A stretch of 64,000 bases of DNA from Novosphingobium sp. FKTRR1 (GCF_020404405.1 NZ_JAIZDA010000007.1:124001-188000); one strand, 5' to 3'. Positions 53,733 to 63,066 are shown, counted from the first letter of the stretch. Notes: a model not told the origin generated them from the letters alone. Translations and numbers: made by a program.

Positions 53733-55981
53733 ACGCGCGGCTTGCTCCTGCCGGTGACAGCGAGGCCGCCGCCGCCCGCATCGCCACGCTGGAAGCGCGC
53801 ATTGCCCAGCTTGAAACCATCAATTCCGCGCTGATCGACCGCGTCGAACGGTCAAGCGATTTTCAGGGCGGTGCGTTCTCGATGTTCGAGACGGCAATCT
53901 CGCTTGAAGCGCTGGTGCGTGAGCGGACCGCTGCGTTGGAGGATGCGCTCGCCCGCCTGTCGCGCGCCAATGCGGCACTCGGCCACGCCCATCGTGAGGC
54001 GGAGGAAGCTCGTACCCGGCTGCGCGACGCGATCGAGACGCTGGCCGATGGGTTCGCCCTGTTCGACGCGCAGGACCGGCTGATCCTGTGCAATGCCGCC
54101 TATCGCCGCTACTGGCCCGAGGTGGGCGAACTGGCAGCCGATCCGCCCTTCACCGATGTGATCAACGCCGTCGCACGCAGCGGGCGTACCGTGGGGGCTC
54201 TGGTATCACCCGAACGCTGGGTTGCCGACCGGCTGGCGCGCCACGCCACGGCCGACGGCGTGCATGTGCAGGCGCTGAGCGACGGGCGCTGGCTGCAGAT
54301 TAACGAGATCCGCACGTCGGAGGGCGGCACCGTCGGCATTTACACCGACATTACGGAGGTGAAGGCCGAGGACGCGCGCGACCGCGCCCGCGAGCTGGCC
54401 GAGCGCAACCTTGCGCTGCAGGCGACGCTTGACACCCTGTCCGAAGGCGTCTGCCTGTATGACCAGCAGCACGGACTGGTCGTCCACAACGGTGGGCTGG
54501 CGCGCATCCTGCGGCTGCCACCGGGCGACCGCAGCGCGATCGCGACCCATGCCGGGCTGGTCGCGCATTGTCGGAGTCTGGGGCTGGCAGATGCCGATAT
54601 CCTTGACTGGCGAGCGGCCGAGGGCGAACGGCGCGCGGCGCAAGGTCGGCTGGGCGAACGGCTGGTCGAGATCCGCTCTACCCCGATCCAGCCCGGCGGA
54701 ATGGCGTTCAGCTTTGACGACATCACCGACCGGCTGCACTACGAAGAAGGTCTGCGCGAGGCGGCGGAGACGCTGGAGCGCCGCGTGGCCGCCCGCACCA
54801 TCGAGCTTGAGGCCGAAGTGGCCGAGCGGCGGACGGTGGAGGCGGCGCTGCTGGCGGCCAAGACCGCCGCCGAACTGGCCAACCGGTCAAAGACCAGCTT
54901 TCTTGCAGCCGCCAGCCACGATCTGTTGCAACCGCTGAACGCCGCGCGGCTGTTCGTCGCGGCGCTGGGCGAGCGCAGGCTGGCGCTGCCGACGCGGGCG
55001 CTTGTCCGCCAGACCGGAACGGCGCTGGATTCGGTCGAGGAACTGCTTGAAGCGCTGTTCGAGATCTCGCGGCTCGATGCTGGCGCGATGCAGCCCGAAA
55101 TCGGACCGATCGAACTCGACCGCATGCTTGGCGCGCTGCGCATCGAATTTGCCACGCAAGCCCGCCAGTCGGGGCTGGTGCTCAAGGTGCCCGAAACCGG
55201 CATCTGGGTGCGCTCCGACGTGCGTTTGCTGCGTCGCATCCTGCAGAACTTCGTGTCCAATGCGCTGCGCTATACCCGCATGGGATCGGTCGCGATCACG
55301 GTGACGTGCGTCGACGGTTTAGCCCGGATCGCCGTGCGCGATACCGGCCCTGGCATCGATCCGGCGAATTTCGAACTGATTTTCGAGGAGTTTCGCCGCC
55401 TTTCGCATGATCGCGGGCCGACCGGCAAGGGCTTGGGGCTGGCCATCGTGCGGCGTGCCAGCCAGATGCTGGGCCATCGTGTCGAACTGGCATCGCGTCC
55501 GGGCGAGGGGGCCGAGTTTGCCGTGCTGGTGCCGCTCGGCGAAGCCTCGCCCGCCGAACCGCAAGCTGCGCGCCCGCGCGAGCGGTCATCGGGCGAAACC
55601 ACCGGCGGCCGGGTGCTGATCGTCGACAACGATGAGGCCATCCTGCAAGGCATGGAGGCGCTGCTGGGCAAGTGGGGCTATCGCGTGCTGACCGCGCATT
55701 CGCTCGACGCGGCGCTCGAACTGCCGGAGTTGAAGATTGCCGGGGCGGACGGGTTGCCCGCCTTGCTGATCGCCGATTATCACCTCGACGATGGTGAGCG
55801 CGGCGATGCGGTGGTGGCTGCCCTGCGCCGCCAATTCGGGGCGCAGGTTCCAGCGCTGATCATCTCGGCCGACCGCAGCGAGGAAGTGAAGGCGCAACTC
55901 GCCGCCGCCGGGCTGCCAATGCTGCACAAGCCGGTCAAACCAGCGCAATTGCGTGCGTTGCTGCGCACACTTGTGAACTGA
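53729..55981 (+). CDS. Hybrid sensor histidine kinase (PAS-PAS-HisKA-HATPase-REC), NahK/ErcS'-like
   Basis: A 750-residue soluble kinase. N-terminal coiled coil (16-40, 55-105), two PAS domains (about 100-212 and 230-335), second coiled coil, dimerisation/phospho-acceptor His397 in AAASHDLLQPLNAARLF, ATPase boxes NFVSNALRYT (507-516), DTGPGID and GKGLGLAIV, then a receiver (627-750) with Asp683 in LLIADYHLDDG and Lys734. No membrane segment, so it senses inside the cell or through the FIST partner. The domain order and gene neighbourhood match the NahK/ErcS' kinases that govern quinoprotein ethanol oxidation. Convergent with the response regulator gene. Confidence 0.9.
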   Translation: MNARLAPAGDSEAAAARIATLEARIAQLETINSALIDRVERSSDFQGGAFSMFETAISLEALVRERTAALEDALARLSRANAALGHAHREAEEARTRLRDAIETLADGFALFDAQDRLILCNAAYRRYWPEVGELAADPPFTDVINAVARSGRTVGALVSPERWVADRLARHATADGVHVQALSDGRWLQINEIRTSEGGTVGIYTDITEVKAEDARDRARELAERNLALQATLDTLSEGVCLYDQQHGLVVHNGGLARILRLPPGDRSAIATHAGLVAHCRSLGLADADILDWRAAEGERRAAQGRLGERLVEIRSTPIQPGGMAFSFDDITDRLHYEEGLREAAETLERRVAARTIELEAEVAERRTVEAALLAAKTAAELANRSKTSFLAAASHDLLQPLNAARLFVAALGERRLALPTRALVRQTGTALDSVEELLEALFEISRLDAGAMQPEIGPIELDRMLGALRIEFATQARQSGLVLKVPETGIWVRSDVRLLRRILQNFVSNALRYTRMGSVAITVTCVDGLARIAVRDTGPGIDPANFELIFEEFRRLSHDRGPTGKGLGLAIVRRASQMLGHRVELASRPGEGAEFAVLVPLGEASPAEPQAARPRERSSGETTGGRVLIVDNDEAILQGMEALLGKWGYRVLTAHSLDAALELPELKIAGADGLPALLIADYHLDDGERGDAVVAALRRQFGAQVPALIISADRSEEVKAQLAAAGLPMLHKPVKPAQLRALLRTLVN

Positions 55982-56013
55982 AACGGCGCAAGCTTAATTG
56001 GCGCTGACAGCGC

Positions 56014-56658
56014 TCAGTGAAAGCCGACGCGGTTGGCCAGGATCACCGCTTGCGTGCGCGAATAGGCGTTGAGCTTTTGCAGGATGGCCGAGACGTGCGC
56101 CTTGACCGTGGTCATCGAAACATCCAGCTCATAGGCAATCTGCTTGTTGAGCTTGCCGTTGATGAGGTGGCGCAGCACGACGGTTTGCTGCGGGGTGAGG
56201 GAATCGATGCGGCCAAGGATCGCGGTCTGTTCGCGCGCGCTTTCATCGTCCTCATCGAACAGGTCGGGGATGTAGATCTCGCCTTCCAGCACCTGACGCA
56301 GCGCTTCGACGATTTCTGCGCGCTTGAGCGACTTCGGCACGAAGCCTGCCGCACCTGCGGCCAGCGCCTCACGCACCGTAAGCCGGTCGAGCGTGCCCGA
56401 CACCATCACCACAGGAATGCTGGGAAACGTATCGCGCAGGGCATTGAGCCCTGACAGCCGCGTCACATCGGGAATGTTGAGATCGAGCAGCACCATGTCA
56501 ACGTCGCCCTGATCGTGCAATGCAGCGATCGCCTCGGCCAGCGCGGCGGCTTCAAGGATCTGGCAGTCCGGAAAGCTGCCTTCCAGCAGGCTGCGCATCC
56601 CATCGCGGACGAGCGAGTGATCATCGACGATCATGACACGTTCCATAGCGATGTTCAT
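56014..56658 (-). CDS. NarL/LuxR-family response regulator (ErbR/AgmR-like)
   Basis: Start set at ATG 56658 (215 residues); ATG 56646 is equally good, and a longer frame to 56775 looks non-coding. The receiver has VMIVDDHSLVRDGM, phospho-acceptor Asp59 in MVLLDLNIPD, Thr/Ser VVMVSGT and Lys in GFVPKSLK. A C-terminal helix-turn-helix follows (LTPQQTVVLRHLINGKLNKQIAYELDVSMTTVKAHVSAIL, key block NKQIAYELDVSMTTVKAH). It resembles the regulators ErbR/AgmR that switch on PQQ alcohol dehydrogenases. It lies 155 bp behind the alcohol dehydrogenase gene and is the likely binder of the CCTAAGGTYCAATTGC sites. Confidence 0.85.
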   Translation of the reverse strand: MNIAMERVMIVDDHSLVRDGMRSLLEGSFPDCQILEAAALAEAIAALHDQGDVDMVLLDLNIPDVTRLSGLNALRDTFPSIPVVMVSGTLDRLTVREALAAGAAGFVPKSLKRAEIVEALRQVLEGEIYIPDLFDEDDESAREQTAILGRIDSLTPQQTVVLRHLINGKLNKQIAYELDVSMTTVKAHVSAILQKLNAYSRTQAVILANRVGFH

Positions 56659-56813
56659 CGTCCCGTTCGGTGTTGCTTGCCAGCCTATCATGATCGGGCC
56701 CTGCGGCAATGATGGTTCAATGGGATTGTTGAGTGGGATTGATCGGACGCGGGTGACGCGCCGAGGGAAGTGCACCGGACCAGGAGCAAGCCCCCGGCCC
56801 GGCGCCGATCCGG

Positions 56814-58595
56814 TCAGTTACCCGCGGCTTCCTTGGGCAGCTTGAACACCCAGAGCGAGCCGCCCTGGCTGATTTCCTTGAACGTCTTGGCCACTTCGCC
56901 GCCCCACAGCGGCACCGCGCCACCCCAGCCCGACATCACCGCCACGTATTGTTCGCCGTCCTGCACCCACGTGATCGGCGAGCCGACCACGCCCGAGCCA
57001 GTTTGGAACTTCCACAATTCCTCGCCGGTCTTGGCGTCGAACGCCTTGAGGTAGCCTTCAGGGGTGCCGGTGAACACCAGATTGCCCGCTGTGGTCAGCA
57101 CGCCGCCCCACAGCGGCGCCTTGTTCTTGTATTCCCACACGATCTTGCCGGTGGTCGGGTCCATCGCGCGCAAAGCGCCGATGTGGTCCGGTGCAATCGG
57201 CCGGATGGTGAATTCGGCACCGAGGTAGGCCGCGCCCTTCTTGTAGGCGATCGGTTCGTTCCAGATGTCCATGCCCCAGTCGTTGGACGGGATGTAGAAC
57301 AGTCCGGTCTGCTTGGAATGGGCCATCGGCATCCAGTTCTTGCCGCCCAGGAAGCTGGGTGAGGCGAACACCGACTTGCCCTTTTCCGCACCTTCCGGCG
57401 CGCCGGGGCGGTTGGCGTCAATGAAGTTGGGGCGCCCGGTCTTGGCGTTGTAGCCATCGGCCCAGGTCGTTTGCAGCACGAACTTGTTGGCGCTGACGAA
57501 CTTGCCGGTGGTGCGGTCGAGCACGAAGAAATAGCCGTTGCGGTCGGCCTTGGCACCCAGCTTCATCGCCTTGCCGTTGATGGTGGCATCGAACGGGATG
57601 AACTCGTTCACCCCGTCGAAGTCCCATCCGTCGTGAGGGGTGGTCTGGTAATGCCATTTGATCACGCCGGTCGCCGGATCGATCGCCAGCGTCGAACTGG
57701 TGTAGAGATTGTCGCCCGGACGCAAGTGGCTGTTCCACGGGCCGGGGTTGCCGGTGCCCATGTAGATCAGGTTGGTGTCGGGGTCATACGTGCCGCCAAG
57801 CCAGGTGGCGCCGCCGCCGGTCTTCCATTGGTCGCCGACCCACGTGGCGTTGAGCTTGCCGGTCATGCCGTTGGGCTGGCCGTGCAGGGTACCGATGTTG
57901 CCTTCGATGGTCGGGCGTTCCCAGATCAGTTCGCCGGTATTGACGTCGCGCGCCTGAATCGCGCCGGTGATGCCGAATTCGCCGCCCGAATTGCCGAACA
58001 CGACCATGTCGTTGACGATCAGCGGTGCGGCGGTGGCCGAGTAACCCGCCTGATAGTCGGCAATCGTCTTGTTCCAGATGACCTTGCCGGTGTGGCGATT
58101 GAGCGCGATCAGGTGGGCATCGAGCGTGGCGAAGATGATCTTGTCACCATGGATGGCGGCCCCGCGATTGACCACATCGCAGCACGGCATGATGCCATCG
58201 GGCAGGCGGGCGTCATATTCCCACTTCTTTTCGCCGGTGCGCGAATCAAACGCGAACACGCGCGAATAAGAGCCGGTCACATAGATCGTGCCGTCATAGA
58301 CCAGCGGCTGCGATTCCTGACCGCGCTGCTTTTCGCCGCCCAGCGACGAGGCGAAGGCTGGGACCAGCTTCTTGACGTTGCTGGCGTTGAGCGTGGTCAG
58401 CGCGCTGAAACGCTGCGCTTGCGGCCCAAGGCCATAGCTGATCACATCGCCCGGCGTGCTGGCGTCGTTGACGATATCCTGGCTGGTCGGCCCGGCGGCA
58501 TTTTGCGCCAGAACCGGCGCGCTCGCGCCCAGTCCCACCATGGCTATTGCGGCAAGGCTTGCGCCAATCCAGCCGCGCGTCATGTTGCCCTTCAT
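56814..58595 (-). CDS. exaA: PQQ-dependent alcohol dehydrogenase, type I (ExaA-like)
   Basis: Start at ATG 58595 (593 residues; AGGAG 7 bp upstream). Sec signal peptide to about residue 30 (VLAQNA). Quinoprotein features: adjacent cysteines Cys138-Cys139 (MPCCDVV) over PQQ, metal ligands Glu206 (GGEFG) and Asn283 (TGNPGPW), catalytic Asp306 in LAIDPATG, and repeated propeller W-motifs such as [13 protein letters not shown]. No CxxCH, so it is a type I enzyme that needs a separate cytochrome c. At the position where lanthanide-dependent enzymes have a second Asp (D-x-D) it has Ala308, so calcium use is predicted. It oxidises primary alcohols in the periplasm. Confidence 0.92.
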   Translation of the reverse strand: MKGNMTRGWIGASLAAIAMVGLGASAPVLAQNAAGPTSQDIVNDASTPGDVISYGLGPQAQRFSALTTLNASNVKKLVPAFASSLGGEKQRGQESQPLVYDGTIYVTGSYSRVFAFDSRTGEKKWEYDARLPDGIMPCCDVVNRGAAIHGDKIIFATLDAHLIALNRHTGKVIWNKTIADYQAGYSATAAPLIVNDMVVFGNSGGEFGITGAIQARDVNTGELIWERPTIEGNIGTLHGQPNGMTGKLNATWVGDQWKTGGGATWLGGTYDPDTNLIYMGTGNPGPWNSHLRPGDNLYTSSTLAIDPATGVIKWHYQTTPHDGWDFDGVNEFIPFDATINGKAMKLGAKADRNGYFFVLDRTTGKFVSANKFVLQTTWADGYNAKTGRPNFIDANRPGAPEGAEKGKSVFASPSFLGGKNWMPMAHSKQTGLFYIPSNDWGMDIWNEPIAYKKGAAYLGAEFTIRPIAPDHIGALRAMDPTTGKIVWEYKNKAPLWGGVLTTAGNLVFTGTPEGYLKAFDAKTGEELWKFQTGSGVVGSPITWVQDGEQYVAVMSGWGGAVPLWGGEVAKTFKEISQGGSLWVFKLPKEAAGN

Positions 58596-58754
58596 GCATG
58601 CTCTCCTGTCTGTAAGACTGACCACCTTGGCTGGCGGCCCCTGATTTGGTGGTATCGAACCCGTGCGCCCGGACGACTCGGTTTGCGAATTGGCAGACCT
58701 GTCGTCCGACCCCTGCGCCTGGCCGGACCGACCCTATCGGGTGCACCCGGCGCA

Positions 58755-58770
58755 GCAATTGAACCTTAGG
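58755..58770 (-). promoter_or_regulatory. Quinoprotein-locus element, site 2 (upstream of PQQ alcohol dehydrogenase)
   Basis: Minus strand CCTAAGGTTCAATTGC, 159 bp before the start codon at 58595. One mismatch to site 1. Confidence 0.7.
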
Positions 58771-58797
58771 CCCATCGCAGGGCCATCGAATGCCGCT

Positions 58798-59673
58798 TCA
58801 TCCGGCCAGCGCGGCGTGCCATTCGACCCCGTGCGCCTTGAACAGGGCGGCAAGCCGTCCATCCGCGATCATCCTGGCAACGCTCTCTTCCAAGGCATCC
58901 CCCAGCGACCGGCTGTTCTCCTTCACCGCCATGCCGATGTCCCAGCCGGGGGTGACGAGCGCGGGGATCGGTCCCCTGCGGCGCCTGATTGCGGCGGCAG
59001 GATGGTCGGCTTGCGCCGCCTCGACTTGCGCGCGGGTGGCCAGTGCAACATCCGCCTTGTCGGTGCCGACAGCCGCGACGGCGGCATAGCCGGTGCCGAA
59101 ATGGTGCACGTCGCTGCGCAGCACCCCGCCAAAGCTGCCGAGCAGGTAGGCGTCCGATACCGTCCCGGTTTCAGCGGCGAGCCGTTTGCCCTTGAATTGA
59201 GAGGGTGGAACCTCGCAATCGGTCTGTTCGTTGCCGCAAACCATGGCGAAACCTTCGCGATAGTAGGGCGAAATCACGGCAACCTGATCGTTCTCCACCA
59301 TCAACTGCCGGTCGAACGGTACGTGCAGCATTACGTCGCACGGCCTGAACCCCAGCAATCCGCCACGCCACACCACGTTGCGCAAGTCTGCATTCAGGTC
59401 ATCGGCCGCTGGAAATTCGACAACATCGGCGCGCACGCCCAGCGATTCCGCCAGCGCCTTGCCCAAATCGACGTCGATCCCGCGCAGATTGCCGCCATCG
59501 CTCCATGACCACGGCCGGTTGTCCTGATAGACCGCGACGCGCAGCACACCATCGGCCTTTACTTTGGCCAGGGGCGCGGCGGATGCAGGGCCGGATTTCA
59601 GAGCGCAGCCAAGTCCCAGCGCGGACAGTCCGGCGATGACCGCGCGTCGGCTTGGCCGTTCATTCATCGACAT
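58798..59673 (-). CDS. Quinoprotein-associated ABC-type substrate-binding protein (MoxJ/PedB-like)
   Basis: Start at ATG 59673 (291 residues), inside the 3' end of pedF; ATG 59667 is an alternative. The N-terminus ERPSRRAVIAGLSALGLG has a twin-arginine-like SRRxxI motif followed by a hydrophobic stretch. The body is a periplasmic binding fold (LRVAVYQDNRPWSW, IDVDLGKALAESLGV, AETGTVSDAYLLGSFGG). No ABC permease or ATPase is nearby. This matches the orphan binding proteins always found with PQQ alcohol dehydrogenases, thought to help their assembly or cytochrome interaction. Confidence 0.85.
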   Translation of the reverse strand: MSMNERPSRRAVIAGLSALGLGCALKSGPASAAPLAKVKADGVLRVAVYQDNRPWSWSDGGNLRGIDVDLGKALAESLGVRADVVEFPAADDLNADLRNVVWRGGLLGFRPCDVMLHVPFDRQLMVENDQVAVISPYYREGFAMVCGNEQTDCEVPPSQFKGKRLAAETGTVSDAYLLGSFGGVLRSDVHHFGTGYAAVAAVGTDKADVALATRAQVEAAQADHPAAAIRRRRGPIPALVTPGWDIGMAVKENSRSLGDALEESVARMIADGRLAALFKAHGVEWHAALAG

Positions 59674-60103
59674 GTTTGGTTTCCAGCCAGCTACGGATCG
59701 CCCAGCCGGCCTTCTGGCCAAGGATTTCGCCCATCGGCGGCATGTAGACTTTGCCGTCGTGCGATGATCCATGGTGATAGCGCTGGACGAACCATTCATC
59801 GCCGGTGTCGCCGGTCTCAAGATAGCGCAAGTCCGGCGCGATCCCGCCCGAGATCGCCTCAAGTCCATGGCAGCGCGCACAATTTTGGCCGTATGCCGAC
59901 TGGCCGATCTCAATTGCCTTGGCATTGCCGCGATAGGGGTTGTGCGTCAGCCAGGTGTCATTGTCGGGGGTAATGTCGGGCAGCGCGGTTGTGTCGACCG
60001 GCTGCGGGGTTACATTGCCGTGGGCAAATATCTGCTGACTGACCCCCAGCGTGGCGCAGGCCAGCGCCAGTCCCAGCAAGACACGCGATTGCTTGGCGTT
60101 CAT
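59660..60103 (-). CDS. pedF: Cytochrome c-550 PedF
   Basis: A 147-residue periplasmic monohaem cytochrome. Signal peptide to about residue 28 (QQIFAHG), then the PedF-specific block HGNVTPQPVDTTALP, NPYRGNAKAIEIGQSAYGQNCARCHGLEAISGGIAPDLR (haem ligands Cys75, Cys78, His79), and a likely distal Met in YMPPMGEI. It accepts electrons from the type I quinoprotein alcohol dehydrogenase and passes them to the oxidase chain. Its 3' end overlaps the binding-protein gene by 14 bp. Confidence 0.93.
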   Translation of the reverse strand: MNAKQSRVLLGLALACATLGVSQQIFAHGNVTPQPVDTTALPDITPDNDTWLTHNPYRGNAKAIEIGQSAYGQNCARCHGLEAISGGIAPDLRYLETGDTGDEWFVQRYHHGSSHDGKVYMPPMGEILGQKAGWAIRSWLETKHVDE

Positions 60104-60261
60104 GGCTTATCCAATCTCCCATTGGCCCGGCATCATTGCATTTCGGTCGATGCCGGGCATGCTTGTCGCTCGATGACGCAATGGATACTTGTCCCCTCGG
60201 CGCGCAGACATAGTACCTTGGTCCAGTAGGCGGGTATCCTCCCGCGCGAGATAACCGCAGC

Positions 60262-61293
60262 ATGAACCAGCAAACACCCTTTCAGGCGATCGTCCGGCGC
60301 ACTCTTGCAGCGTCGGCTTGCGTGGCGCTGACCGTGCTCGGGCAAGGTCCGATCTTTGCGCAGCAGCCCGGAAATGCGGGATTGCTGCAAGGCACGGCTT
60401 ATGTCTCGAACGAGCGCGGCAACAGTGTTTCGGTGATCGATCTGGCGTCCGGAAAGGTCATGGCGACATGGCCGGTCGGCCACCGTCCGCGCGGTATTGC
60501 CCTTTCGGGTGACGGCGCGCAGGTCTACATCGCGGCGGGTCAGGACAGCGCGGTCGAGGTGCGCGACCGGCTGACCGGCAAGTTGCTGCGCACACTCCCG
60601 TCCGGACAAGACCCCGAGCAGTTCTTTCCCTCGCGCGATGGCAAGCTGCTGTTCGTCGCGAACGAGGATGACGCCGCGCTGACCGCGATCGATCTGGCAA
60701 GCGGTCACGTCAGCTGGCAGGTGCCGGTCGGTCGAGAGCCTGAAGGCGTCACGCAAAGCCCCGACGGCAAGTGGCTGGTCGTCACCAGCGAGGATCAGCA
60801 CACGCTGAGCTGGATCGATCTGGCCACGCACACCGTCGTTGCCGAAACTCCGACCGAGCCGCGCCCGCGCCACGTCGAGTTCACCCCCGACGGCAAGGAA
60901 CTGTGGGTGGCCGACGAAGCGGGGCAGGTGGTGCAGGTGATCGACCCCGCCACGCGGCAGGCGGTTGCCACGATCTCCTTCGCGCCGCCCGCGACGCAAA
61001 GTTACAAAGTGCTGCCCTGCGGCATCCGCTTTACCCATGACGGGCGCCGGGCCGTGGTCGCGCTGGGGCGGGCCAATGCCATCGCCGTGGTCGATGTCGC
61101 CAGTCGTAAGGTCGTCGGCTATGCCACGGTCGGGGGACGGCCGTGGCATCTGGCGCTGACGGCGGATGACCGCTTTGCCGTGGTGGCCAACGGGCTTTCG
61201 GATGATGTCAGCGTCGTCGATCTGGCCAGGTTGTCCGTCTCGGCGACGATCCCGGCAGGTGCCGGGCCGTGGGGCGTGGCGATTGCGCGCTAA
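60262..61293 (+). CDS. PQQ-dependent catabolism-associated beta-propeller protein
   Basis: A 343-residue secreted seven-bladed YVTN/NHL-type propeller. Signal peptide to about residue 34 (PIFAQQP), then regular repeats of the form GTAYVSNERGNSVSVIDLASGKV, KLLFVANEDDAALTAIDLASG, KELWVADEAGQVVQVIDPATRQ and AVVANGLSDDVSVVDLARL. This family is restricted to genomes with PQQ alcohol oxidation; its exact role is unknown, perhaps in quinoprotein maturation. It is divergent from pedF. A weak version of the locus element (GGTCCA core at 60220-60225) lies 36 bp before the start. Confidence 0.88.
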   Translation: MNQQTPFQAIVRRTLAASACVALTVLGQGPIFAQQPGNAGLLQGTAYVSNERGNSVSVIDLASGKVMATWPVGHRPRGIALSGDGAQVYIAAGQDSAVEVRDRLTGKLLRTLPSGQDPEQFFPSRDGKLLFVANEDDAALTAIDLASGHVSWQVPVGREPEGVTQSPDGKWLVVTSEDQHTLSWIDLATHTVVAETPTEPRPRHVEFTPDGKELWVADEAGQVVQVIDPATRQAVATISFAPPATQSYKVLPCGIRFTHDGRRAVVALGRANAIAVVDVASRKVVGYATVGGRPWHLALTADDRFAVVANGLSDDVSVVDLARLSVSATIPAGAGPWGVAIAR

Positions 61294-61339
61294 GCGTCGG
61301 TGGCGTGCCTGCATGGTCGCTCGTCCGAAAGTATCACTG

Positions 61340-61355
61340 CCTTAAGTCCAATTCC
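61340..61355 (+). promoter_or_regulatory. Quinoprotein-locus element, site 3 (upstream of porin)
   Basis: CCTTAAGTCCAATTCC, 86 bp before the porin start; 13 of 16 positions match site 1, with the GTCCAATT block identical. Confidence 0.55.
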
Positions 61356-61441
61356 GGCGCGCCGTGCTGCGCAGCATTGTCATCCCCACACTGCACCGGG
61401 CCATGGGAGGCCGGGATGTGCAGAAAAACAAGGGGAAGACG

Positions 61442-62866
61442 ATGCGGAGGGTTCATTTGTTCGGCGGTTCGGCCGTCGCTCTGGCGCTGTGCCTGACGGC
61501 GACCAACGCCTGGGCCGGTTCAAGCACCGCGCTGCTCAAGCGCCTGCACGAAAAGGGCATCCTCAGCGACGAGGATTATACCGAGTTGCTTAAGGAAGAG
61601 CAGGCTGAAAACGCCGCCGCCGCCGCCGCTCCGGTTGCGGCGACTTCGCCAGCTCCGGCTCCGGCGTCTGCTGCAGCATCGCCCGACGGCAGGCAACTGG
61701 TTCACGCCACCGCATCGGGGATCGGGCTGGAAGTCGGCCCGGCCACGATCCGCTTTTCAGGCTCGGTAAATGGGTTCTACGTGCACGACAATCCGGCCAA
61801 GGCCAGTGCAACCACCGCGGTTACAGGCGGCGTTGCCGGGGTCGGCCCCAACGGCACCAGCGCGGTGCGCAACGGCCTGTTGCCGGGCTTCCTCAAGGTC
61901 GAAGTCTCGACCAGGCAGGGCGGCTGGGATGTGGGCGCGCACTTCGGCATGTATCCCGGCATCAACAGCGCCAACTATGGCGCACTGGGTGCCAACAACG
62001 GCGGTCAGCCGACCGCGCTGGCCACCGCCGGGATCGACTTCCGCCAGACCTATCTGACGCTGGCGCACGATGGCTTTGGCGAATTGAAGATCGGCCGCGA
62101 CATCGGCCTGTTCGGCTCGGACGCGATCCTCAACGATATCACGTTGCTGTCCTCCGGCTCGCCGGGTGGCAACGTGGCGCCGGCCAATACCACGCTCGGC
62201 CGGATCGGCATCGGCTACATCTACACCGACTTCCAGCCGCAAATCACCTATACCACCCCGTCGCTGCAGGGGTTCAAGGCGTCTGCTGGCGTGTTCCAGC
62301 CGCTATCCTCGCTGACCGGCGCGGCGCAGAACAACAAGGCGCCGGGCTTTCAGGGCAAGCTGACCTGGGACGGCAAGGTCGCCGACGTTGCCGTGCACGG
62401 CTGGCTGTCGGGCATCACGCAAAAGCATGATGCCTTGTCGGGACGGTCATACACCGGGCAGGGGCTGGACTTCGGGGCGAAGGTCACGGCGGGGCCGGTG
62501 GCGCTGCTGGGATATTACTACACCGGCAAGGGGCTGGGCACGACCGTGCTCAACTTGTTCGACACCGATGCCGCCGGCAACGCGCGTCATAGCGAAGGCT
62601 ATTATGCGCAAGCGCTGGTCAGCGTCGGCAAATGGGGCTTTGGCGGCAGCTATGGCGCCAGCCTGTTGAGCCACGCCAATTCGGCCGACGCCTTGGCCAC
62701 GCCAACCCTTGTGCGGCGCAACGCCAGCGAGGTCGGTCAGGTCCGCTATGGCCTGACCAGCTGGGTGACGATGATCGGCGAATACGTCCACACCAAATCG
62801 ACCGCGTGGAACGGCAACGCGGCATCGAGCGACGCCATCGCACTCGGCGGGATATTGTTCTTCTGA
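61442..62866 (+). CDS. Outer membrane porin
   Basis: Start at ATG 61442 (474 residues) with AGGGGAAG upstream. Signal peptide ends at NAWAGS (about 25). A short helical segment (ALLKRLHEKGILSDEDYTELLKE) and an Ala/Pro linker (residues 56-82) precede a barrel of amphipathic strands ending in Phe (ALGGILFF), as in trimeric porins. The KGILSDEDYTEL start is common in porins of quinoprotein gene clusters. It probably admits the alcohol substrate to the periplasm. Preceded by site 3 and followed by two hairpins. Confidence 0.82.
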   Translation: MRRVHLFGGSAVALALCLTATNAWAGSSTALLKRLHEKGILSDEDYTELLKEEQAENAAAAAAPVAATSPAPAPASAAASPDGRQLVHATASGIGLEVGPATIRFSGSVNGFYVHDNPAKASATTAVTGGVAGVGPNGTSAVRNGLLPGFLKVEVSTRQGGWDVGAHFGMYPGINSANYGALGANNGGQPTALATAGIDFRQTYLTLAHDGFGELKIGRDIGLFGSDAILNDITLLSSGSPGGNVAPANTTLGRIGIGYIYTDFQPQITYTTPSLQGFKASAGVFQPLSSLTGAAQNNKAPGFQGKLTWDGKVADVAVHGWLSGITQKHDALSGRSYTGQGLDFGAKVTAGPVALLGYYYTGKGLGTTVLNLFDTDAAGNARHSEGYYAQALVSVGKWGFGGSYGASLLSHANSADALATPTLVRRNASEVGQVRYGLTSWVTMIGEYVHTKSTAWNGNAASSDAIALGGILFF

Positions 62867-62895
62867 TGATCTGAAGTTCGTTCGAACCCACGCCG

Positions 62896-62933
62896 CCCGA
62901 ACCCTGTGCGCAGTCATGCGCACAGGGTTCGGG
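62896..62933. other. Perfect 17-bp hairpin downstream of porin
   Basis: Two 17-base arms (left arm begins CCCGAACCCTG, right arm ends CAGGGTTCGGG) around a GTCA loop. There is no T-run, so it may stabilise the porin mRNA 3' end or act with the terminator that follows. Confidence 0.7.
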
Positions 62934-62944
62934 ATGCGACTGGC

Positions 62945-62992
62945 AGCGCTGCGGTCCGGGCTCGATCCCCGACCGTGGCGCTGCTCTTTTTT
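62945..62992 (+). terminator. Rho-independent terminator after porin
   Basis: An imperfect 16-bp stem (13 pairs) with a CTCGAT loop ends just before GCTCTTTTTT. It follows the 17-bp hairpin and precedes the next gene by 109 bp. Confidence 0.65.
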
Positions 62993-63066
62993 GCAAGCTT
63001 GCGCGTTGCGGAAACAGGCAGCGCCCCTTCCTGAAGCGATTGCGTTGCCGTGCGGAACGTTTAATC

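Noticed and set aside
60111..60125. Inverted repeat CCAAT-CTCCC-ATTGG upstream of pedF
   Set aside because: It coincides with the ribosome binding site of pedF and has only 5-bp arms; chance or translation context explains it.
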